A DNA stretch of 14,033 nt from Spirochaetia bacterium. GTDB taxonomy: Bacteria > Spirochaetota > Spirochaetia > Treponematales > Breznakiellaceae. The notes beneath the pieces were generated by a model. It did not search any database. It saw only the letters and a program-made list of their open reading frames with translations, and was not told the origin of the DNA. The stretch's first letter is position 1; each line of letters begins with the position of its first letter. Where the stretch lies: NCBI GenBank assembly GCA_026002265.1, contig BOBG01000054.1:1-14033 (forward strand), written 5' to 3'. A program made the translations under genes and the position numbers. Below, piece by piece: positions 1-5,088 of the stretch.

Positions 1-1
1 C

Positions 2-286
2 ACTATTACCGGAGTGAGTGGCCATGAGGGGAAAATTGCTGAAGTTTGTATTGGGCCCCTATCTTCTAAGGGAATTTGGGGAGGAACCATTCCATTGCCG
101 GTAGAAGGAACCATTGCCAATGGCAGTATAACAGTAACACTAGATGTACCCAGTGATCTCCTTGATCCGGAAGAGGATGTATACATAAGGATCGATTTTG
201 GAAATTTTAATTTCTACATCAGTACAACCGCATACCGGTATACAGCAAAAGAAATAAACACTTCTTTTGAGGGCTTTTATCGATGA
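2..286 (+). CDS. C-terminal part of an unrecognised protein, open at the left edge
   Basis: The reading frame is open from the first bases of the window to a TGA at 284-286, so the gene starts outside. A GTG at 14 is in frame, but it has no convincing ribosome binding site and the codons before it are also open, so I treat it as internal. The visible 94 residues alternate short hydrophobic and polar runs and are rich in Gly, Thr, Ile and Val (for example GIWGGTIPLPVEG and ITVTLDVPSDLL). This suggests an all-beta, probably extracytoplasmic or surface domain. There are no cysteines beyond one near the start and no catalytic motif. I do not recognise the family. The fragment could be the end of a repetitive lipoprotein or surface protein, but that is only an impression from composition. 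Confidence 0.6.
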   Translation, partial: TITGVSGHEGKIAEVCIGPLSSKGIWGGTIPLPVEGTIANGSITVTLDVPSDLLDPEEDVYIRIDFGNFNFYISTTAYRYTAKEINTSFEGFYR

Positions 287-397
287 TCAGACTATCGGCC
301 TCTAACTCAACATAACCCATCTATGGTTTGGATTTACGGAGTGCTGCCTTTACCGGGACACTCTTAATAGAAGAACAGCTTTTTTGGAGGATTGGAA

Positions 398-1021
398 GTG
401 ATTTCACGTTTTCATTTATGTATTGCTGATTACAATCAAGCAATCCGGTTAAAACTTGATTACGCTGAAGCATATTGTGGACGAGGAACTGCTTATATGG
501 GTAAAGGCGATTATGACCGAGCTATTGTCAATTATAATCAAGCGATACGGTTAAAGCCTGATTACGCTAAAGCATATTATGGACGAGGAACTGCTTATAT
601 GGGCAAAGAGGATTATGATCAAGCTATTGCCAATTACAGTCAAACAATCCGGTTAAATCCTAATTACGCTGAAGCATATTATGGACGAGGAACTGCTTAT
701 ATGGGTAAAGACGATTATGATCAAGTTATTGCTGATCTCAATCAAGCGATACGGCTAAAGCCTGATTACGCTGAAGCATATTATGGACGAGGAACTGCTT
801 ATATGGGTAAAGACGATTATGATCAAGTTATTGCTGACTTCAATCAAGCAATCCGGTTAAATCCTAATTGTGCTGAAGCATATTATGGACGAGGAACTGT
901 TTATATGGGTAAAGATGATTATGCATCTGCATCGGCAGATATAAATAAAACACTTCAAATTAATCCAAATCATAGTGAAGCGCAGTTTGTCCGTCAATTA
1001 TTGCAAATATTAGGATATTAA
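398..1021 (+). CDS. TPR-repeat protein built from near-identical 34-residue units
   Basis: The product is about 207 aa and consists almost entirely of tetratricopeptide repeats, helical pairs that usually mediate protein-protein contacts. Five consecutive 34-residue units share the pattern AEAYYGRGTAYMGK-DYD-(A/V)IA-(Y/L/F)NQAIRL-P-YA; a half-unit precedes them and a degenerate unit (DYASASADINKTLQINPNHSEA) ends the protein. I chose GTG 398 because GGAGG lies at 386-390, giving a 7-base spacing; the in-frame TTG at 392 is only one base from it. There is no signal peptide. The frame begins inside a TPR unit, at its second helix (ADYNQAIRLK), so the gene looks 5'-truncated relative to a normal TPR protein, or has captured a new start. 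Whether it is still functional is uncertain. The partner is unknown. Confidence 0.7.
   Translation: MISRFHLCIADYNQAIRLKLDYAEAYCGRGTAYMGKGDYDRAIVNYNQAIRLKPDYAKAYYGRGTAYMGKEDYDQAIANYSQTIRLNPNYAEAYYGRGTAYMGKDDYDQVIADLNQAIRLKPDYAEAYYGRGTAYMGKDDYDQVIADFNQAIRLNPNCAEAYYGRGTVYMGKDDYASASADINKTLQINPNHSEAQFVRQLLQILGY
464..973 (+). repeat. five tandem 102-bp coding repeats
   Basis: Units begin at 464, 566, 668, 770 and 872, each starting GCTGAAGCATATT or GCTAAAGCATATT and spaced exactly 102 bp, equal to one 34-residue TPR. Several internal stretches, such as GGACGAGGAACTGCTTATAT, are identical between units. This near-identity at DNA level points to recent amplification and likely copy-number instability. 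Confidence 0.9.
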
Positions 1022-1084
1022 GTTTATTGAATATATGCAAACGGAGCGTTCCGCCTTGTAAATATTATATAAGCTGCCATTGCA

Positions 1085-1285
1085 ATGGCTCGTTTGGTTC
1101 GTTATGTCAAACCACGGTATACTGTATCCTCGCATAGCACTGATTATCGAGAATCAAATCTTAATGGTGTTGATAGTGTAGTATCGCATATTACAGAAGA
1201 AAGGAAAAAATGCAGGAAATGCGGAGAATCCGTAGATGCAGATATTTTTGAATGTCCAAAATGTAGGAATGAATCATTTTTATAA
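1085..1285 (+). CDS. small protein with a C-terminal zinc-ribbon motif
   Basis: This is a 66-residue ORF. Its C-terminal third holds two CxxC knuckles, C43/C46 and C57/C60 (CRKCG and CPKC), separated by 10 residues. The pattern is typical of zinc-ribbon domains that bind one zinc ion. The N-terminal 40 residues are basic and polar with no recognisable domain. ATG 1085 is the only ATG start after an upstream in-frame TAA (1070-1072), but no good ribosome binding site precedes it. The gene lies 63 bases after the TPR gene on the same strand, so it could be co-transcribed. Neighbouring sequence is decaying (see 1311-1447), so it may be a remnant of a longer zinc-ribbon protein. Function is unknown. 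Confidence 0.45.
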   Translation: MARLVRYVKPRYTVSSHSTDYRESNLNGVDSVVSHITEERKKCRKCGESVDADIFECPKCRNESFL

Positions 1286-1310
1286 AATTGAAACCAAAAG
1301 AGAATCGGAA

Positions 1311-1447
1311 ATGAAAAAATTATCTTAGCGGTTTTATTTGTTGCTGGAACACTAGCATGATTTTTTATAAAGATAGGGGAATCTTTTAAAAAAGATACGC
1401 TTCCTTTTTATTTTAATACTGATCTCATATATGGGTTGAATGGCTAA
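1311..1447 (+). pseudogene. remnant of a small secreted-protein gene (frameshift plus in-frame stop)
   Basis: An ATG at 1311 begins with an A-run and then meets a TAG within five codons. If one base is added in that A-run, the next frame reads as a classic signal peptide, KKIILAVLFVAGTLA. A TGA at 1358-1360 then interrupts a further open stretch (FFIKIGESFKKDTLPFYFN...) that ends at TAA 1445-1447. A signal peptide visible only after correcting a homopolymer slip, followed by a second lesion, is best explained as a decayed gene for a short exported protein. The original function is not recognisable. A sequencing error could explain the frameshift but not the separate TGA. Confidence 0.5.
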
Positions 1448-1509
1448 TTTTTAAAAAAAACCGAAAAGGTACATGAAGAGAAAAAGGACAGCCGCAGAGG
1501 ATACAGAGG

Positions 1510-1606
1510 GAAAAAGGAGATCCACGAATGATACAAATAAACCTAAATAAGAAAAATATTTATTCGTTTGAGAAGTAATATTCGTGGACTTCTCTTCATC
1601 TTTTTC
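1510..1606. repeat. REP-like intergenic palindromic element
   Basis: TCCACGAAT (1521-1529) pairs with ATTCGTGGA (1580-1588). The arms extend imperfectly outward through purine-rich GAAAAAGGAGA on the left and the pyrimidine-rich tract to about 1606 on the right, and inward through CAAA/TTTG. The preceding GCAGAGGATACAGAGGG resembles the 'GCAGAGGACGCAGAG' type of intergenic repeat that recurs in many unrelated bacterial genomes; that is from memory and was not searched. The element abuts the pheS stop codon, so the hairpin could also lie at the 3' end of the pheS mRNA. Confidence 0.55.
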
Positions 1607-3177
1607 TAACTAGAGCGGCGCAGACGGACATTCTCAATATCGTAACTAAACAGTTCACGAAGATCATTTAAACCAAGTGCCATCAGTGCCATTCTATCGA
1701 TGCCGATTCCCCATGCTGCAACCGGAACCTTCACTCCAAGCGAAGTAGTTACTTCAGGTCTGAAAATGCCAGACCCGCCGAGTTCAAACCAGCCGAGAAC
1801 CGGATGCTTGATATGCACTTCAATGGACGGCTCTGTAAAGGGGAAATAGCCGGGAACATATTTAACTTCTTTTGCACCCGCAACTTCAATCGCAAACATT
1901 TCCAACATTCCCAAGAGAGTCCGGAGATTCACATCTTCGCCAAGAACAATGCCTTCAGTTTGATAAAAATCGGAAAGGTGGGTCGCATCAACCCGATCAT
2001 AGCGGAAACAACGCAACATTCCAAAATATTTCCCCGGAATCTTTGCGTGAGGAAGGGTTTTTGCAGACATGACAGTTCCTTGACTCCGTAGAATCAAGCG
2101 CCGGGTAAAGTTCCGGTCAAACGTATAATTCCAACCCCGGCTGCCGGTTGCACCTCCATTTTCATGCGCTGATGCTACCTGCGAAAGCCAGGGTTCCTCA
2201 ATAGAGTGTGCAAATTCAGGCTCGGCAATATGATACACATCGTGAATATCACGAGCGGCGTGGAACTGCGGCATGAAAAGTGCATCAGAATTCCAAAATT
2301 CGCTCTCCACGAGCGGACCGTCAAACTCCTCAAAACCCAACGAAACCAATTTATCTTTAACATCTTCCAAAAACTGACCATAGGGATTCATGCGCCCGAC
2401 TGGAAGCCGAATCAGGGGAACCTGTACATTGTAAGCCCGGAAATTCTTCCCTTTCCAGCCGCCGTTTTCCAATAATTCCGGTGTGAGACTGCCGATTTCG
2501 TCACCGGTAATTCCTGATCGAGCCAACTCTTCGGCAACTTCCACATATTTTTCGGTAAAAGTGAAGAAAACCGTCTCGCGCTCAACAATCCGGAACGCAG
2601 AACCAGCCGCACCCCGTTTTTTCGCCATACCAGCCATCGCAGTCTTTTGTTCCGGACTCAGATCGGATTCAAGCACCATTCCTTTTTTCCCGGCCTCATT
2701 CAATAAATTCCGGATCAGGGAGAGATAGTCAGCGGCTTCACCGGTTGCGGGCCGCCCGTCTTTCAGTTGATCCGGATTCAACGCAATGCTGACCCGTTTG
2801 TCCGAATCCAATGCCAAAAAACCGCGTTTTGAAAGACTCCCAAATGCGCTGCCGATGTCTTTTTGTTCCATATTTAAGACTCCGGCAAGTTCCGCAAGAG
2901 TCTGTCCTGTTTGGATCCGGACTAATTCAACAATCCGTTCCTCCGGTGTACCTTTTTCCTGCCAATTTTTCCCCATATCAGTCAGTTCAAAAAAAACCGC
3001 TACGGACCGTCTCGATTCCCGGACAAGTTCTTTTGCAGCAAGCCACGAAAGCGCCTGATTACCATTTCCGGGTTTATACTGCAAATCATACTCGACTTTT
3101 TCAATCGATAGTTCGTCACCCAGTTTGTAATGCCGGAGAATCCGGATTTCCAGTGGGTGTAAATTCTTTATATCCAT
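1606..3177 (-). CDS. pheS: phenylalanine-tRNA ligase alpha subunit, archaeal/eukaryotic-type
   Basis: This is the catalytic alpha chain of the cytoplasmic class II synthetase that charges tRNA-Phe with phenylalanine using ATP; it needs a beta chain (PheT), which is not in this window. At 523 aa it is much longer than the roughly 330-350 aa of the usual bacterial PheS and matches the archaeal/eukaryotic form, which spirochaetes are known to carry. Residues 1 to about 230 look like winged-helix domains (HPLEIRILRHYK..., then ELAGVLNMEQKDIGSAFGSL). The catalytic core follows, with motif 2 at about 391-409 (FRYDRVDATHLSDFYQTEG) and motif 3 at about 488-499 (AWGIGIDRMAL). ATG 3177 is preceded by AGGAG (complement of 3186-3190) with an 8-base spacing. 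It is transcribed alone toward the REP-like hairpin; the repeat array upstream may contain its promoter, but I could not place one. Confidence 0.95.
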   Translation of the reverse strand: MDIKNLHPLEIRILRHYKLGDELSIEKVEYDLQYKPGNGNQALSWLAAKELVRESRRSVAVFFELTDMGKNWQEKGTPEERIVELVRIQTGQTLAELAGVLNMEQKDIGSAFGSLSKRGFLALDSDKRVSIALNPDQLKDGRPATGEAADYLSLIRNLLNEAGKKGMVLESDLSPEQKTAMAGMAKKRGAAGSAFRIVERETVFFTFTEKYVEVAEELARSGITGDEIGSLTPELLENGGWKGKNFRAYNVQVPLIRLPVGRMNPYGQFLEDVKDKLVSLGFEEFDGPLVESEFWNSDALFMPQFHAARDIHDVYHIAEPEFAHSIEEPWLSQVASAHENGGATGSRGWNYTFDRNFTRRLILRSQGTVMSAKTLPHAKIPGKYFGMLRCFRYDRVDATHLSDFYQTEGIVLGEDVNLRTLLGMLEMFAIEVAGAKEVKYVPGYFPFTEPSIEVHIKHPVLGWFELGGSGIFRPEVTTSLGVKVPVAAWGIGIDRMALMALGLNDLRELFSYDIENVRLRRSS

Positions 3178-3205
3178 TTTCTAACTCCTTTCTATACTCA
3201 TTCTG

Positions 3206-3302
3206 GTGTCTATCCTATACGTCTATTGTGTGTAGTCTATACTTGATCTATGTCTAGCCGATACACTAACCGGTGTTTAACCTATACACGTCCCGGTGTT
3301 CC
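3206..3302. repeat. palindromic 22-23 bp tandem repeats, array 1
   Basis: Four units start at 3206, 3228, 3250 and 3273, followed by a partial unit at 3296 (GTGTTCC). The unit core is an imperfect palindrome of the form GTGT-nTA-n3-TAnAC(AC), for example GTGTTTAACCTATACAC at 3273. Two units are 22 bp and two are 23 bp. The array sits between the pheS start and protease copy A, and it ends in the same CCGGTGTTCC as the array at 4871-4923. Confidence 0.75.
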
Positions 3303-3352
3303 CTTTGGTTGGCTCATGGAATTAGTATATACTCCGGTCATTGATCCTATCG

Positions 3353-3368
3353 AAATGATCGATCATTT
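3353..3368. repeat. perfect 16-bp palindrome at the 3' end of protease copy A
   Basis: AAATGATCGATCATTT is a perfect inverted repeat without a spacer, and it contains the TGA stop of copy A (complement of 3363-3365). Copy B lacks it and ends in TAA at the equivalent place. It could be a hairpin at the mRNA 3' end, a protein-binding site or a recombination scar. Confidence 0.55.
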
Positions 3369-3776
3369 GACCATGCACACAACATCGTCTCCATGCGCAC
3401 CGACTAAGTTCCGTCCAGCCGGATTTACCATCAAATCCATATCTTCAAACGGAATTGCACCGAGTAGCACCTCATCAGTACCAGGCACAACTAATGCAGA
3501 ACAGTTACAAAGCCGATCATTCCACTGTATTTGCACCGGTTCAGTCACTTTACAATTTTTCTTTGTATTGTTGCCGAGTGTGACAAAGCGTAAGCCTATT
3601 ATATCAAGACCCAACTTTTGCCGGACTTCCTCATTGATAATGAGCGTTCCTGCACCCGTGTCAACCATTGCCGTTGCCATTACTTGCCGGATTTCCTTCT
3701 GTTTTATCAACTCATGCAAAGCATTCCCTACATCTCTTGCGTTTTTCAGCGTAATGTCAGTATAAACTAATCCTAT
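3363..3776 (-). CDS. retroviral-type aspartic protease-like protein, copy A, with apparent ATA start
   Basis: This is the third gene in a tandem set of three paralogs (transcription order C, B, A). Aligned to copy B, the frame runs 138 codons from 3776 and reads (I)GLVYTDITLKNARDVGNAL... It carries the single D-T-G active-site motif (VDTGAG) and the downstream LLGAIP(F)EDMDL block typical of small dimeric clan AA proteases. The codon aligned with copy B's ATG is ATA (complement of 3774-3776), preceded by a normal purine-rich GAGGAGAGGAAACA. Either ATA is used as a rare start, or translation begins lower, for example at TTG 3719, which would remove 19 residues. Residues from about 25 onward are almost identical to copy B (5 mismatches in 340 bp), while the head is only 75% identical in DNA. 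Substrate is unknown; proteolysis is inferred from the motif only. Confidence 0.7.
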   Translation of the reverse strand: MGLVYTDITLKNARDVGNALHELIKQKEIRQVMATAMVDTGAGTLIINEEVRQKLGLDIIGLRFVTLGNNTKKNCKVTEPVQIQWNDRLCNCSALVVPGTDEVLLGAIPFEDMDLMVNPAGRNLVGAHGDDVVCMVK

Positions 3777-3792
3777 TGTTTCCTCTCCTCAC

Positions 3793-4206
3793 TTATTTGA
3801 CCATGCACACAACATCGTCTCCATGCACACCGACTAAGTTCCGTCCAGCCGGATTTACCATCAAATCCATATCTTCAAGCGGAATTGCACCGAGTAGCAC
3901 CTCATCAGTACCAGGCACAACTAATGCAGAACAGTTACAAAGCCGATCATTCCACTGTATTTGCACCGGTTCAGTCACTTTACACTTTTCCTTTGTATTG
4001 TTACCGAGTGTGACAAAGCGTAAGCCTATTATATCAAGACCCAACTTTTGCCGGACTTCCTCATTGATAATGAGCGTTCCTGCACCCGTGTCAACCATTG
4101 CCGTTGCCATTACTTGCCGGATTTCCTTCTGTTTAATATAGCCACGCTTAGCAGTACCTACATCAATCGCATTTTTCAGCATAATATCAGCATAAACTAA
4201 TCCCAT
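3793..4206 (-). CDS. retroviral-type aspartic protease-like protein, copy B
   Basis: The product is 137 aa, the size of a single retropepsin-like domain. The catalytic motif is D39-T40-G41 in MVDTGAGTL. The later EVLLGAIPLEDMDLMVNP corresponds to the hydrophobic-Gly block and flap-distal strand of the clan AA fold. Enzymes of this type carry one Asp per chain and must dimerise to be active. ATG 4206 is preceded by AGGAGG (complement of 4212-4217), a strong ribosome binding site. Copy C is upstream and copy A is 16 bases downstream, so B and A probably share a transcript. Protein identity to copy C is about 56% by hand count (77 of 137), with no gaps. No signal peptide or membrane segment is visible, so it is probably cytoplasmic. 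The biological role of such small bacterial proteins is not established. Confidence 0.8.
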   Translation of the reverse strand: MGLVYADIMLKNAIDVGTAKRGYIKQKEIRQVMATAMVDTGAGTLIINEEVRQKLGLDIIGLRFVTLGNNTKEKCKVTEPVQIQWNDRLCNCSALVVPGTDEVLLGAIPLEDMDLMVNPAGRNLVGVHGDDVVCMVK

Positions 4207-4272
4207 TGTTTCCTCCTAGTATAATTCGTAATAAATTAAGAGAAAGGAAAGATTATTTGTGATTGCATTATT

Positions 4273-4372
4273 CTCTTTCCTCACCCAATATTCCAGTTTA
4301 CACATTTGTTTTGTATAGACTAGACCCGTACTGTGTCTAACCTACACATCGACCGGTGTCTAGACTAGACAC
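4273..4372 (-). repeat. conserved 100-bp block upstream of copy B
   Basis: This block aligns without gaps at an offset of 538 with 4811-4910, with about 9 differences. It contains two 23-bp-type units, starting at 4333 and 4356; the second, GTGTCTAGACTAGACAC (4356-4372), is a perfect palindrome with 8-base arms. On the minus strand both copies contain TAGACA, 16 bases, TATACA (4334-4339 and 4312-4317 here), a possible weak sigma70 promoter for the protease genes. The block ends against the stop codon of copy C. Confidence 0.7.
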
Positions 4373-4373
4373 T

Positions 4374-4787
4374 TTAGTAAATCATACCCATCACTTTATC
4401 GCCATGAATACCTTCCAGCTTCTGTTCAACAAGATTTACTCTCAAATCCATAGCTTCCAGTGGAATAACGCCAAGCAAAACCTCGGTTAAACCGGGCAAA
4501 ACCCACGCATCAACATTTACAAACCGGTCCTTCCAATAAACAGTTACCGGCTCGGTTATATCACAAATACGTTCAGAATTATCCGCCATGGTAGCAATAT
4601 AATGCCCTGCCGTCCTCAGCCCCAATGTTTGACGGAGTTCTTCGCTGATGGTAAGTGTCATTGCACCGGTATCAACAATAACTTGAACAATGACTTGCCG
4701 GATTTCCTTCTGTTTAATATAGCCACGATTAGCAGCACCCACATCAATCGCATTTTTCAGCGTGATTTCTTCGTGAACAGTTCCCAT
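4374..4787 (-). CDS. retroviral-type aspartic protease-like protein, copy C
   Basis: This is the first gene of the three-paralog set and 137 aa long, exactly the length of copy B. The active-site motif is D39-T40-G41 (VIVDTGAMTL), and the C-terminal block is EVLLGVIPLEAMDLRVN. I chose ATG 4787 (MGTVHEEITLKNAIDVG) because it aligns with copy B's start and has GAGGAA just upstream. The in-frame ATG at 4808 and TTG at 4826 would add 7 or 13 residues that have no counterpart in copy B. It is the most diverged copy in the body (about 56% protein identity to B), while residues 10-32 (LKNAIDVG...RGYIKQKEIRQV) are nearly invariant, so that head segment may matter for a shared partner or for dimer contacts. 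Function beyond the protease-like fold is unknown. Confidence 0.8.
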   Translation of the reverse strand: MGTVHEEITLKNAIDVGAANRGYIKQKEIRQVIVQVIVDTGAMTLTISEELRQTLGLRTAGHYIATMADNSERICDITEPVTVYWKDRFVNVDAWVLPGLTEVLLGVIPLEAMDLRVNLVEQKLEGIHGDKVMGMIY

Positions 4788-4810
4788 ATTTTCCTCATTG
4801 TCTTTCATGA

Positions 4811-4923
4811 CTCTTTCCTCATTCAAGATTCCAGTTTACACATTCATTTTGTATAGACTAGACCCGTACTGTGTCTAACCTACACATTGATCGGTGTATA
4901 GACTACACACTTGCCGGTGTTCC
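4811..4923 (-). repeat. conserved upstream block and palindromic repeat array 3, upstream of copy C
   Basis: Positions 4811-4910 are the second copy of the block at 4273-4372. Repeat units start at 4871 (GTGTCTAACCTACACA...) and 4894 (GTGTATAGACTACACAC, with perfect GTGTA/TACAC arms), followed by a partial GTGTTCC at 4917. Homology with array 1 stops at the shared CCGGTGTTCC. On the minus strand the array lies immediately 5' of copy C and could be its promoter/operator region. Confidence 0.7.
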
Positions 4924-4998
4924 ATATCGATCCATATTAACATACACAAACGATGCAAAACCGCTCCGGCTAACGCCCATCATCTTCTTGATAAAAAC

Positions 4999-5085
4999 AA
5001 GATGATAATGATGGTGCGATCCTTGTATTCTCACCAAAAATCACCTATCACCGGTTACCATTTTCTCAATTTCTCTGAATGTCAT
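4999..5085 (-). pseudogene. hicA: hicA-like toxin gene remnant with a TGA in place of a conserved Trp codon
   Basis: ATG 5085 lies 3 bases after the carB stop. The frame reads MTFREIEKMVTGDR, then TGA (complement of 5041-5043), then FLVRIQGSHHHYHL. This closely follows the start of HicA-family mRNA interferase toxins, which fold as a small double-stranded-RNA-binding-like domain and carry a D-G-W-x-x-V/L-R-x-x-G-S-H-H-x-Y pattern around the catalytic His. The TGA stands where Trp (TGG) is expected, a single-base change. After the histidine run the frame no longer resembles HicA, and no hicB antitoxin is visible before the repeat array at 4923. It is therefore a broken, 3'-truncated toxin gene. 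The family assignment rests on recalled motifs, not a search. Confidence 0.6.
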
Positions 5086-5088
5086 ATT

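Noticed and set aside
3303..3352. Fourth, degenerate protease start (MTGVYTNSM...) on the minus strand
   Set aside because: Only short matches (ATAGGAT, TATACT) to the copy A start were found, and the frame stops within about 20 codons; likely chance.
3250..4141. Plus-strand open frames over the protease genes
   Set aside because: They are antisense shadows that duplicate only because the protease genes duplicate; the minus frames carry DTG motifs, paralog conservation and ribosome binding sites.
4215..4230. TATACT just upstream of protease copy B as its -10 box
   Set aside because: It is too close to the ribosome binding site to leave a functional leader, and no -35 box lies at the right distance.
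4788..4826. Longer start for protease copy C (TTG 4826 or ATG 4808)
   Set aside because: Copy B aligns from MG at ATG 4787 with equal length, and the ribosome binding site GAGGAA precedes that ATG.
3206..4923. CRISPR array
   Set aside because: The units are directly adjacent without unique spacers, are imperfect and palindromic, and no cas genes are present.
4980..5010. Rho-independent terminator after carB (ATCATCTT/AAGATGAT hairpin)
   Set aside because: No T-tract follows on the minus strand, and part of the hairpin is the histidine-rich coding stretch of the hicA remnant.
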